A DNA stretch of 34,849 bases from positions 1 to 34,849 of the forward strand of contig JANNOS010000124.1 in the NCBI GenBank assembly GCA_031399315.1, given 5' to 3'. The position numbers and the translations under genes are program-made. A model generated the notes under the pieces. That model made no database searches, had not been told where the DNA came from, and saw nothing but the letters and a program-made list of their open reading frames with translations. This document shows positions 25,260-33,416 of this stretch, piece after piece (the first letter of the stretch is position 1; each line of letters begins with the position of its first letter). Source of the DNA: Methylotenera_A sp031399315. GTDB taxonomy: Bacteria; Pseudomonadota; Gammaproteobacteria; Burkholderiales; Methylophilaceae.

Positions 25260-27881
25260 ATGAAACGCATGTTATTTAATGCAACGCAATCTGAAGAATT
25301 ACGCGTTGCGATTGTCGATGGACAAAAATTAGTAGACTTAGATATTGAACACGCTGGTAAAGAACAGCGCAAAAGTAATATTTACAAGGGTGTTATTACC
25401 CGTATAGAACCTTCTCTAGAAGCTGCTTTTGTCGATTATGGCACTGAGCGTCACGGCTTTTTACCCTTTAAAGAAATCTCACAAAGTTACTTTTCAGAAA
25501 AACCACAAGGCGGCCGCGCACGCATTCAAGACGTGATTAAAGAAGGCCAAGAACTTATCGTGCAAGTCGATAAAGATGAGCGTGGTAACAAAGGCGCTGC
25601 GTTAACGACTTACATTTCGCTAGCTGGCCGCTATTTGGTATTAATGCCAAATAATCCGCGTGGAGGCGGTGTTTCACGTCGTATTGAAGGCGAAGACCGC
25701 AACGAATTACGTGATGTTTTGGCGCAGCTTGAAATGCCAAAAGGCATGAGTGTTATTGCGCGCACTGCAGGTATTGGCCGCAATGCGGAAGAATTACAAT
25801 GGGATTTAAACTATCTCACCCAATTGTGGACTGCGGTTGAAGAAGCGTCACATATTCAAGCAGGTGCATTTTTAATCTATCAAGAAGGCAGCCTTGTCAT
25901 TCGTGCCATTCGCGACTACTTTAGCGCCGATATCAATGAAATTTTAATCGACACACCTGATGTGTACGAACAAGCCTTGCAATTTATGAACCACGTGATG
26001 CCAGGCAACGTGGCACGTGTGAAGCTATACGAAGATGAAGTGCCGTTATTCTCGCGCTTTCAAATTGAGCATCAAATCGAATCTGCGTTTTCGCGCGAAG
26101 TGCGTTTACCATCTGGCGGCGCAATTGTGATTGACCATACCGAAGCCTTGGTTTCTGTTGACGTTAACTCTGGCCGCTCAATTAAAGGTGCAGATATTGA
26201 ACAAACCGCTTTTAATACCAATTTAGAAGCTGCCGAAGAAGTTGCGCGCCAATTACGCTTACGCGATTTAGGTGGCTTGGTGGTTATCGACTTTATCGAT
26301 ATGGAAAACCCACGTAATCAGCGCAATGTAGAAGATGCGTTACGCGATGCGCTACATGCTGACCGTGCACGTGTACAAACTGGCAAAATCTCTCGCTTTG
26401 GCTTGCTCGAGCTTTCACGTCAACGTATGCGCCCAAGCTTAGGTGAAACCAACCATGCTGCCTGTCCGCGTTGTAGCGGTACTGGCCACATTCGTGGCAT
26501 TGAGTCTACCGCGTTGCACATCTTGCGCATTACGCAAGAAGAAGCGATGAAAGACAATAGTGCAATTATTCAGGTGCAATTACCTGTTGAAGCTGCAACT
26601 TTCTTATTAAATGAAAAACGTGCTGACATTCATAAAATTGAACAGCGCATGGGTGTTGAAGTGATATTGATTCCTAATATTCACATGGAAACCCCTAACT
26701 ACAACATTGTGCGCATTAAACATGATGATGTGAATGAAGAAACCTCACAAGCCAGCTATAAAATGGTAGAAATGCCAGCAGAAACGGCTTATGTACGTGG
26801 ACTAAACGAAGACGCTGCGCCAAAAGCACCAGAAGCTTTAGTTAAAGGCATTACGCCTGCTACTGCAGCGCCAATCGTAGAAAACAAACCAGTTGAAGTC
26901 GCGCCAAAACCTGTTGTTAAAAATTCACTATTGGGCCGTATTAAAAAATGGCTTGGTGGTGAAGGCGCTGTAAAAGTAGAAGAAAAAACTGAAGACCGTG
27001 TTGCACGCGAATTGGCGCGCGATAACGCCCGTAATAATAACGACCGCGATCGCGGCAGAAATCGCAACCGCAACCGCAATAGCCGTGACAGAAACAACAC
27101 GAATGCTGGCGACAAACCACAACAAGGACAACGCCCTCAACAAGGGCAGCCACAAGGCCAAAACCCACAAGGTAGCCAGCAAGCACGGCCTGAACGCACG
27201 CCTCGTCCCGAAAGGCCTAACGAAAATCGACCTATTGCAGAGAATAAACCTGTTGCAGAAAAAGTCGAAGTTGCTGCAATCACTGCGCCAACAGATGGTA
27301 TAACGACTGACGCGAATACTTCACCGCGTCCAGAGCGCACTGGTCGCAGTCGCCGTGGTGGCCGTAATCGCAACAAAAATCGTGACCAAAATCGCGATCA
27401 AACTGCACCACGCAATGCAAACGATGCTACACCTGCTTTTGTGCCAAATGAGCCTATTGTAAGCACCGCGCCGATATTGGCTGCCGAGCCTGTTGTAGAA
27501 ACAGTTGCAAAAGCACCGAAACCAACATCAAAATCAACACCAAAACCTAAGGCAGAGAAAAAACCAGCGCCAGCATCTAAAGCAACCGATGCAGTAGTTA
27601 ATACAGCGGTAGTTGCAGAAGCTGCATCAAAAGTAAAAGCTGAGAAAAAACCAACATCAGCTAAGCCTGTCAAAGCAGTTAAGCCTGCTAAACCAGGGAA
27701 ACCTGTGGATTTGGCGGCAAGTGGCTTGCAATTAGTCGAAACCAAAGGTGATGCGAAAATAGCCGCCACAGTCGCACAACCAGCCAAAACCAAAGCACCG
27801 CGTAAAGCGCCTAACTGGAAAAAAGATGCGGCTACAGTACCAGCAGACGCACCGCTAGTGATGGTTGAAACACAGAAATAA
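25260..27881 (+). CDS. rne: Ribonuclease E
   Basis: An 873-residue endoribonuclease, the core of mRNA decay and of rRNA and tRNA processing. The catalytic half is complete: S1 domain (about 38-120), 5'-sensor region with TAGIGRN (169-175), DNase-I-like domain with Asp301 (VSVDVNSGRS) and Asp344 (VVIDFIDM), and the zinc link Cys402 and Cys405 (CPRCSGTGH). These are each 2 less than the E. coli numbers. The C-terminal ~350 residues are low complexity: an Arg/Asn-rich stretch (about 591-613), a Gln/Pro-rich stretch, a second Arg/Asn stretch (about 698-714) and a long Ala/Lys/Pro-rich tail. This is the usual site for RNA and degradosome-partner binding, shorter than the 1,061-residue E. coli protein. 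It has its own terminator and a long leader. Confidence 0.97.
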   Translation: MKRMLFNATQSEELRVAIVDGQKLVDLDIEHAGKEQRKSNIYKGVITRIEPSLEAAFVDYGTERHGFLPFKEISQSYFSEKPQGGRARIQDVIKEGQELIVQVDKDERGNKGAALTTYISLAGRYLVLMPNNPRGGGVSRRIEGEDRNELRDVLAQLEMPKGMSVIARTAGIGRNAEELQWDLNYLTQLWTAVEEASHIQAGAFLIYQEGSLVIRAIRDYFSADINEILIDTPDVYEQALQFMNHVMPGNVARVKLYEDEVPLFSRFQIEHQIESAFSREVRLPSGGAIVIDHTEALVSVDVNSGRSIKGADIEQTAFNTNLEAAEEVARQLRLRDLGGLVVIDFIDMENPRNQRNVEDALRDALHADRARVQTGKISRFGLLELSRQRMRPSLGETNHAACPRCSGTGHIRGIESTALHILRITQEEAMKDNSAIIQVQLPVEAATFLLNEKRADIHKIEQRMGVEVILIPNIHMETPNYNIVRIKHDDVNEETSQASYKMVEMPAETAYVRGLNEDAAPKAPEALVKGITPATAAPIVENKPVEVAPKPVVKNSLLGRIKKWLGGEGAVKVEEKTEDRVARELARDNARNNNDRDRGRNRNRNRNSRDRNNTNAGDKPQQGQRPQQGQPQGQNPQGSQQARPERTPRPERPNENRPIAENKPVAEKVEVAAITAPTDGITTDANTSPRPERTGRSRRGGRNRNKNRDQNRDQTAPRNANDATPAFVPNEPIVSTAPILAAEPVVETVAKAPKPTSKSTPKPKAEKKPAPASKATDAVVNTAVVAEAASKVKAEKKPTSAKPVKAVKPAKPGKPVDLAASGLQLVETKGDAKIAATVAQPAKTKAPRKAPNWKKDAATVPADAPLVMVETQK

Positions 27882-27902
27882 TTGAAATAAATTATTAGCA
27901 AT

Positions 27903-27931
27903 AAAAAAGCCCGATTTATTCGGGCTTTTTT
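27903..27931 (+). terminator. Intrinsic terminator after rne, probably bidirectional
   Basis: AAAAAAGCCCGA (27903-27914) and TCGGGCTTTTTT (27920-27931) are perfect complements around TTTAT. The GC core plus T-run is a textbook Rho-independent terminator. The A-run on the other side makes it work on the minus strand too, for the converging zinc-ribbon/HEPN gene. Confidence 0.95.
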
Positions 27932-27962
27932 ACATCTTGTGCGCACTCGGGATATCCGATTC

Positions 27963-29111
27963 TCATACACCTTTCATGAACTTCCTATGTTCATCATGTC
28001 GGCGAATGGGTACTTCTTCAGGGGGAAATATTTCATGGAACTGCTGATGAAGGTTGCTAGCCATTTTACGAACAGCATTAGCAAGCCTATGCGCCGACTC
28101 ATCAGTTTCGCGGAGAGCCTGCTTAGGACGAACTGAATTATCTCCGCTGTCAATGATGTATTGTTCATCGGCCTCGCCACCATTATGTTCATAGACATTT
28201 CGTCGATGAAACATGAGTGTCGCGAATTTCACGTCATCCTCAGACATGCCACAAAGAATATCGATATCAAACACATCTTGAAAATCTTGAGTAATTGAAT
28301 CAAGTTTGTGAAGACTTCGTTTTTCGATACGATTTTTCCTCGCTTGAGTCATTGGGACATAATTTAGTAGCTCTTTTGCAAGCTGATTCGTAAATGAGTC
28401 AAACAATGCTACTAAATCTTTAACGCAACTCTCATTTTGTCCGCCACCGTTAATACGTTCGCGTAAAAGTTTGATAGTTGCTTCAAGTTGTTGCAGGTCG
28501 TTTCGAGTGTTACACGTCGGACAGTAGCCGTATGTCCCAAGAATATCACTTAATTGACCACAGGCTTCACAAGTAAATTTTGTTTGCTGTGCTTCTTCCG
28601 AATAGTAGAATGGCGGCTTTTCTACATCTTTACCAGTGGCATCCGCTACCGCATCCATATCAATAATATGGGCACCATCCTCCATATCTTGAGCATTGTT
28701 CAATAATTCACAATACTGGGCAACGTAATGCCGCTGTGCTTTTGTTAAAAATTGATGGTGTTCAGCATGGATTCCACAGTAAGGGCAATGCAATATCTCA
28801 CCACTTGTTCGCCAATAGCCCTCGCATGAAGGACAATTGCAACCAAACATACCCTCACTGTCTGAAGCTATGAAAACAGGGTAACAGCCTGGTATTGAGG
28901 GCGCATTCCACGCGTCGCCAATACCGCCGAGTTGAATTTTACCTACTGCTATACCTTGTGGGATTGCGTACACCGCAAAAAATGCTGCCAACACTGGTGC
29001 GCTATGTTCAATACCAATTTGATATTGACACCTACCATCGGCTGACGTAACGACAGAAATAGTAACTTTTCCGCCACAATGCGCAATTTCCTGAAAATCA
29101 TGGCTATGCAT
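27963..29111 (-). CDS. Zinc-ribbon protein with a C-terminal HEPN-like RxxxxH motif
   Basis: A 382-residue protein not assigned to a named family. The N-terminal ~90 residues are mixed beta. Two CxxC...CxxC zinc ribbons follow: Cys93/Cys96 with Cys109/Cys112, and Cys181/Cys184 with Cys197/Cys200. The C-terminal half is helical and contains FHRRNVYEHNGGEADEQYI; Arg304-Asn305 to His309 is the R-polar-xxx-H motif typical of HEPN ribonuclease folds. HEPN proteins are common in toxin-antitoxin and antiviral systems, so an RNase role is possible but inferred. The start is the ATG at 29111, since the codon before it is TTG. It begins 10 bases after crcB on the same strand and ends just beyond the rne terminator. 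Base composition is near that of its neighbours. Confidence 0.7.
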   Translation of the reverse strand: MHSHDFQEIAHCGGKVTISVVTSADGRCQYQIGIEHSAPVLAAFFAVYAIPQGIAVGKIQLGGIGDAWNAPSIPGCYPVFIASDSEGMFGCNCPSCEGYWRTSGEILHCPYCGIHAEHHQFLTKAQRHYVAQYCELLNNAQDMEDGAHIIDMDAVADATGKDVEKPPFYYSEEAQQTKFTCEACGQLSDILGTYGYCPTCNTRNDLQQLEATIKLLRERINGGGQNESCVKDLVALFDSFTNQLAKELLNYVPMTQARKNRIEKRSLHKLDSITQDFQDVFDIDILCGMSEDDVKFATLMFHRRNVYEHNGGEADEQYIIDSGDNSVRPKQALRETDESAHRLANAVRKMASNLHQQFHEIFPPEEVPIRRHDEHRKFMKGV

Positions 29112-29121
29112 CAAAAATGTT

Positions 29122-29523
29122 TTAACTTCGCAAATAATGCACTAATGCAAATCCAAGCGCAGTCATCAACAAACTGCCCACTACATGACTTAAAATATGG
29201 CTTGCAGCCCAAGCGTATTGTTGTTTTTGCAGAAAGTTAAATGCCTCGGCAGAAAAAGCAGAAAATGTGGTGAGCCCTCCTAAAAAGCCTGTCATTACCA
29301 ATAAGCGCCAAGTATCTTGTAAAGCATCTTGTGCTGATGTGCTGGCAAAGTAAGCCAAGGCCATGCCCATGAGCAAGCCGCCACCCAAATTAGCGATTAA
29401 TGTGCCTAATGGTAAAATAGAAGCGTTTAAGGCGATACCCAAGCCCCACCGCACCCACGCACCTAGCGCTGCCCCACCGCCCACTGCGAGCCATTGTGTT
29501 ACTACCATCCGTTCTACTGCCAT
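29122..29523 (-). CDS. crcB: Fluoride exporter CrcB/Fluc
   Basis: A 133-residue four-helix membrane protein of the CrcB/Fluc fluoride channel family, which works as a dual-topology dimer to let fluoride out of the cell. Motifs are GAWVRWGLG, LIANLGGGLLMGM with the conserved Asn, and GFLGGLTTFSAFSAE with the Phe-box and polar track. The ATG at 29523 has GAGG 5 bases upstream. I looked for a fluoride riboswitch in the leader and saw none. The next gene downstream, 10 bases away, is the zinc-ribbon/HEPN protein. Upstream lies an inverted REP-like repeat pair. Confidence 0.93.
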   Translation of the reverse strand: MAVERMVVTQWLAVGGGAALGAWVRWGLGIALNASILPLGTLIANLGGGLLMGMALAYFASTSAQDALQDTWRLLVMTGFLGGLTTFSAFSAEAFNFLQKQQYAWAASHILSHVVGSLLMTALGFALVHYLRS

Positions 29524-29548
29524 ATTGCCTCACTCACTCAAAAAACAA

Positions 29549-29626
29549 CCGTTCGGACTGAGCCATGAGTTTGTCGAATGGTTGAAGTCTATAAAACACC
29601 CCTTTCGACAAGCTCAAGGCGAACGG
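29549..29626. repeat. Inverted pair of REP-like palindromic repeats
   Basis: Two units in opposite orientation lie at 29549-29581 and 29599-29626. Both start or end with CCGTTCG/CGAACGG and contain TGAGC and TTGTCGAA or its complement TTCGACAA. The outer arms pair perfectly for 7 bases. This consensus (GTTCG..TGAGC.TGTCGAA) is a common dispersed intergenic repeat in proteobacteria. When translated it gives the spurious FALSLSKG phrase. Confidence 0.75.
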
Positions 29627-29665
29627 AAATTTATAGAAGCGCCCTAAATAATCGTAAAAACAAAC

Positions 29666-29671
29666 TATAAT
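29666..29671 (+). promoter_or_regulatory. Candidate -10 box for glgA
   Basis: A perfect TATAAT followed by GC. It overlaps the most upstream in-frame ATG of glgA (29670-29672). A transcript starting about 7 bases later would leave a short leader before the TTG at 29706. No matching -35 is seen at 16-18 bases upstream. Confidence 0.4.
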
Positions 29672-29705
29672 GCAAATATACCATTTAATTTGTAACGAGA
29701 ATAAT

Positions 29706-31172
29706 TTGCGTGTTTTATTTGCCACCTCAGAAGCCCATCCACTCATTAAAACAGGCGGCTTGGCCGATGTAAGCGGCGCCCTACCTAAAGCGTTGACACA
29801 AATAAATAATGGCAAAACTAGTGTAGATATTAAAATACTCATTCCTGGCTACACGGCTGTTCTAGCTAGAATCAGACAAACCGACCCAATAGCAACCATA
29901 GGTGTACTTGGCCATACTTGTAAGTTACTGTTAGGCAAAATGCCAGACAGTGGCTTAGACGTGATTATTGTGCAAAACACAGCGCTGTTTGAGCGCGCTG
30001 GCGGCCCTTATAGCGATGAAAATGGGTTAGATTGGCCGGATAATGCGTTGCGCTTTGCGGTGCTTTCACGCATTGCAAGCATGTTATGCAGTAAACACAG
30101 CCCGCTAAAAAACTGGCAGCCCGATTTAATACATTGCAACGATTGGCAAACCGCCCTCGCCCCTGCCTACATGAAACTGGTGGATAAATCGACCACAAAA
30201 TCGATACTTAGCTTGCACAATATGGCTTTTCAAGGCTGTTTTGATGCAAGTTGGGTGAGTAAGTTAGAATTACCAAGTGCAGGTTTTCACATGAATGGGT
30301 TTGAATATCATGGTCAGCTTTCATTTTTAAAAGCAGGTATTTTCTATGCGGACCAATTATGTACTGTGAGCCCAACTTACGCAGAAGAGATTCAAACTGA
30401 AAGCTTTGGCTTTGGGTTGCAAGGCATATTGAAAATGCGCAGTCATGAGTTAACTGGTATTTTAAATGGGATTGATATTGAGGACTGGAATCCAGCCAAA
30501 GATGCGCATTTAATTAAAAATTACAGCAATAGTCGCATTACTGGTAAACAGGTAGTCAAACATGCCTTGCAACAAAAACTAGGGCTACAAATTGATGCGA
30601 ATGCACCACTATTGGGCATCGTCAGTCGCTTAACCTATCAAAAAGGGTTGGATTTACTGCCTGAAATCATGCCTAAGCTGATTGAACAAGGCTGCCAGTT
30701 CGCTATTTTGGGTAGCGGCGAGAAAATGTTAGAAGCCAATTTTAAAATACTTGCAGCACACAACCCAAGGCAAGTTGCCGTAAATACTGGCTATAACGAA
30801 CAACTATCGCACAACATTATGGCGGGTAGCGACATGTTCATCATGCCGTCACGTTTTGAGCCCTGCGGCTTAAATCAACTATATGGCTTGGCTTATGGTA
30901 CACCGCCTATTGTATCGCATACAGGCGGATTGGCTGACTCGGTGTGTGACACAAATGAGTTGTCATTAAAGGACAATACTGCGACTGGTTTTGTATTAAA
31001 AAATGTCAATCATTGGTCACTTTTGGTCACAATTGAGCGAGCGATGAATTATTGGAAAGATAAGAAAACTTGGCGCCAAATTCAAAGCAATGGCATGAAA
31101 CGCAATATTGGATGGGATGTCAGCGCAATTAAGTATCTAGATCTTTACGAAAAAACACTGTTGAGCCATTGA
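29706..31172 (+). CDS. glgA: Glycogen synthase, ADP-glucose type (GT5)
   Basis: A 488-residue GT-B glycosyltransferase that elongates alpha-1,4-glucan from ADP-glucose. It carries the KTGGLADVSGALP donor-site motif (residues 15-27), HCNDWQTALAPAY, SLHNMAFQG, GILNGID and VSRLTYQKG, plus the C-terminal SRFEPCGLNQLYGLAYGTPP with the conserved Glu. Family members begin at MRVLFxxSEA, which supports a TTG start at 29706 with GAGA 5 bases upstream. An in-frame ATG at 29670 would add 12 unusual residues and overlaps a TATAAT sequence. The gene is about 8.5 kb from the other glycogen genes, between crcB and orn, and has its own terminator. Confidence 0.95.
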   Translation: MRVLFATSEAHPLIKTGGLADVSGALPKALTQINNGKTSVDIKILIPGYTAVLARIRQTDPIATIGVLGHTCKLLLGKMPDSGLDVIIVQNTALFERAGGPYSDENGLDWPDNALRFAVLSRIASMLCSKHSPLKNWQPDLIHCNDWQTALAPAYMKLVDKSTTKSILSLHNMAFQGCFDASWVSKLELPSAGFHMNGFEYHGQLSFLKAGIFYADQLCTVSPTYAEEIQTESFGFGLQGILKMRSHELTGILNGIDIEDWNPAKDAHLIKNYSNSRITGKQVVKHALQQKLGLQIDANAPLLGIVSRLTYQKGLDLLPEIMPKLIEQGCQFAILGSGEKMLEANFKILAAHNPRQVAVNTGYNEQLSHNIMAGSDMFIMPSRFEPCGLNQLYGLAYGTPPIVSHTGGLADSVCDTNELSLKDNTATGFVLKNVNHWSLLVTIERAMNYWKDKKTWRQIQSNGMKRNIGWDVSAIKYLDLYEKTLLSH

Positions 31173-31240
31173 AAATGATGTTGGCATGGTTGATGCTTTT
31201 AATTAACTGAGCTTCTCCAAAGCTAACTTCTCCTCCCTAG

Positions 31241-31276
31241 GGGGCATAACGCTGATTGTGTTGTGCCCCTTTTTTT
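31241..31276 (+). terminator. Intrinsic terminator after glgA
   Basis: GGGGCATAAC (31241-31250) pairs with GTTGTGCCCC (31260-31269) as a 10-bp stem with one U-G wobble and a 9-base loop, followed by seven T residues. It lies 68 bases after the glgA stop. Confidence 0.92.
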
Positions 31277-31280
31277 ATTT

Positions 31281-31419
31281 ATAAATTAACAGTTTGAGCG
31301 AATTACTTTGTTGGCCAGAATTATAATCAAACCCTGCTCGTAGTCTCAATGTACAACCACGTACATACCGACTTCTGCGCTCCGTCCGCCTCGTACTTCA
31401 TCTCAAACTATTAATTTAT
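31281..31419. repeat. MITE-like 139-base imperfect palindrome
   Basis: The 18-base ends ATAAATTAACAGTTTGAG (31281-31298) and the complement of 31402-31419 differ at one position. At the centre ATGTAC (31349-31354) and GTACAT (31361-31366) pair around AACCAC, with further matches outward (AGTC/GACT). The inner part is more GC-rich than the AT-rich ends. No ORF of note lies inside, so it looks like a non-autonomous or interspersed repeat between the glgA terminator and orn. Confidence 0.6.
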
Positions 31420-31429
31420 GAAGTAACAC

Positions 31430-31993
31430 TTACTTAACAATAAAGTGCTCACGGTAATATTTCAATTCATCAATCGATTCGTAAATATCTGCTAGTGCCT
31501 CATGTTTGCTGGCTTTTTTAAAACCTGAGTAAATCGCTGGCTTCCAACGCCTTGCCAGTTCCTTAAACACGCTCACATCCAAGTTGCGGTAATGAAAATA
31601 AGCTTCTAAATCTGGCATATAACGCGCCATAAAACGTCGATCTTGGCAAATAGAGTTGCCACACATCGGTGATTTACCTGCGGGCACAAACTGTTTTAAG
31701 TAGGCAATCATTTGCTCAGTTGCCGCTGCTTCATCCAAAGTAGATGCTTTTACTTTATCAATTAAACCGCTACGGCCGTGTGTGCCCTTGTTCCATGCGT
31801 CCATGCCGTCCAAAACTGCATCAGGTTGATGAATGACCAATACTGGCGACTCACCGAGTACATTGAGTTCAGCATCGGTTACCACAACTGCAAGCTCTAA
31901 AATACGGTCGGAATCTGGCAACAAGCCACTCATTTCCATATCTAACCAGATTAAATTTTCGTTGTTTGTGTTATTACTTGCTGCGCTCATCAT
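31430..31993 (-). CDS. orn: Oligoribonuclease
   Basis: A 187-residue 3'-5' exoribonuclease of the DEDDh class that clears 2-5-nt RNAs and pGpG at the end of RNA decay. The residues fit Asp18 and Glu20 (WLDMEMSGL), Asp118 (CQDRRF), His164 and Asp169 (KHEALADI), each +6 from the E. coli positions. Several Met codons lie upstream (to 32038), but only the ATG-ATG pair at 31993/31990 has a GGAA-type Shine-Dalgarno sequence and fits the family length; either could be used. It is divergent from the M48 protease gene, and rsgA follows on the other strand, echoing the orn-rsgA pair of E. coli. Confidence 0.95.
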   Translation of the reverse strand: MMSAASNNTNNENLIWLDMEMSGLLPDSDRILELAVVVTDAELNVLGESPVLVIHQPDAVLDGMDAWNKGTHGRSGLIDKVKASTLDEAAATEQMIAYLKQFVPAGKSPMCGNSICQDRRFMARYMPDLEAYFHYRNLDVSVFKELARRWKPAIYSGFKKASKHEALADIYESIDELKYYREHFIVK

Positions 31994-32079
31994 GATTTCC
32001 ATTAAAATAGTGTACAAATAGCAATGCGAGTGAACCAAACCCCCGTAAATGCTTCAGAATAGTGCTAGTTTACACTTAA

Positions 32080-32101
32080 TTCTGATTTAATTAATTCAGA
32101 A
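32080..32101. promoter_or_regulatory. 22-base near-perfect palindrome between orn and the M48 gene
   Basis: TTCTGATTTAATTAATTCAGAA matches its own complement except for one symmetrical mismatched pair. A further TCAGAAT half-site lies at 32054-32060, and TTTACA (32069-32074) sits between. The arrangement resembles a repressor site in a divergent promoter region, but no family is recognised. Confidence 0.4.
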
Positions 32102-32142
32102 AGCTTTAACTTAATTTAGAAAGCACATGTTTTAGAAAACCT

Positions 32143-33396
32143 ATGGCATCTACACTTACACTTGTTTTTATTGCATTATTAGTTTTAACGACACTCACTA
32201 GGCTTTGGTTAGGCTCAAGGCAAATTACCTATGTACAAAAAAAACGCGCGCTAGTTCCAGCTGCATTTTCAGAAAACATCTCATTAGAAGCGCATCAAAA
32301 AGCCGCAGATTATTCTACTGCCAAAACTAAACTCGGCTTAACTGAAGTTGTTGTGCAAGCCTTATTATTAGCGGCTTTTACTATTGGTGGCGGCTTACAA
32401 TGGCTAGATAATATTTGGCAGAATGTGTTACATAACCACGAGATTATTCGCGGCGCTTTAGTCATTTGTAGCGCCATGTTAATTAGTGCGATGATCGACA
32501 TACCATTTGAATATTACAAAACATTTACGGTAGACGAAAAATTTGGTTTTAACAAAATGACTCAAGCCATGTTTTTTAACGATTTAGTAAAGCATAGCCT
32601 AGTCGGTTTGGCGCTTGGTTTACCTATTCTTTTTGCAGCATTGTGGCTTATGCAAGGCGCAGGCAGCTATTGGTGGTTTTATTTATGGGTCGTTTGGAGC
32701 GTTTTTAATATCGTCATGCTAGCGGTTTACCCCACTTTTATTGCGCCTTTGTTTAACAAATTTACGCCACTTGCTGATGAAACCTTAAAAACCCGCATCG
32801 AAGCACTTTTGACCAAATGTGGCTTTAAATCACAAGGTTTATTTGTGATGGATGGCTCCGCACGTAGTAGCCACGGCAATGCCTACTTTACTGGCTTTGG
32901 CAGTAGCAAGCGTGTGGTGTTTTTTGATACTTTATTAAGCCGTTTAAATACCGACGAAATTGAAGCAGTGCTTGCGCATGAGCTTGGCCACTTTAAACAT
33001 CATCATGTTATTAAACGCATTGCGATGATGTTTTTCGTGAGCTTCTTAGGCTTGGCCTTGCTCGGCTGGTTGATGAATCAAGCTTGGTTTTACAATGGAT
33101 TAGGCGTTTCAGTACCAAGTAACCACATGGCGCTTATTTTGTTCTTACTTGTTTCACCTGTATTTTTATTTTTATTACGCCCTATCATGGCAAGCTATTC
33201 ACGCAAAAATGAGTTTGAGGCAGATGATTACGCCGCTAAAAATGCGGATGCAAAAGACTTGGTGAGTGCACTGGTCAAACTTTACCGTGACAATGCCTCT
33301 ACGCTGACACCGGACCCACTACATTCCGCGTTCTACGATTCACATCCCCCTGCCAGTATTCGTATTTCGAAATTAGCAGCGTATACTGCAAGCTAG
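32143..33396 (+). CDS. M48 family membrane metalloprotease, Ste24/CAAX-prenyl-protease-1 type
   Basis: A 417-residue integral membrane zinc protease. It has a membrane segment at the N terminus and further ones at about 67-85, 103-120, 150-170, 178-200, 292-312 and 328-347. Zinc ligands are His279 and His283 (AHELGHFKHH) and Glu357 with Asp361 in NEFEADDYA. The DHPL-like SHPPASIRISKL region near the C terminus is typical of the family. The eukaryotic relative Ste24 trims prenylated proteins; bacterial members more likely act in membrane protein quality control, and the substrate is unknown. It sits between orn and a small cytochrome c and rsgA. The ATG follows AGAAAACC, a weak ribosome binding site. 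Confidence 0.92.
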   Translation: MASTLTLVFIALLVLTTLTRLWLGSRQITYVQKKRALVPAAFSENISLEAHQKAADYSTAKTKLGLTEVVVQALLLAAFTIGGGLQWLDNIWQNVLHNHEIIRGALVICSAMLISAMIDIPFEYYKTFTVDEKFGFNKMTQAMFFNDLVKHSLVGLALGLPILFAALWLMQGAGSYWWFYLWVVWSVFNIVMLAVYPTFIAPLFNKFTPLADETLKTRIEALLTKCGFKSQGLFVMDGSARSSHGNAYFTGFGSSKRVVFFDTLLSRLNTDEIEAVLAHELGHFKHHHVIKRIAMMFFVSFLGLALLGWLMNQAWFYNGLGVSVPSNHMALILFLLVSPVFLFLLRPIMASYSRKNEFEADDYAAKNADAKDLVSALVKLYRDNASTLTPDPLHSAFYDSHPPASIRISKLAAYTAS

Positions 33397-33416
33397 CACA
33401 TTTAGAGATTATAAAC

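Noticed and set aside
26789..27376. Several minus-strand and alternative-frame ORFs in the rne tail
   Set aside because: They are shadows of Arg/Asn-repeat coding; their products are simple Leu/Arg or Gly/Cys runs.
29524..29665. Fluoride riboswitch upstream of crcB
   Set aside because: I found no match to the conserved riboswitch core on the minus strand; the region is occupied by the REP-like pair.
29534..29842. Minus-strand 102-codon frame with FALSLSKG
   Set aside because: That phrase is the usual spurious translation of the REP-like repeat and the frame overlaps glgA.
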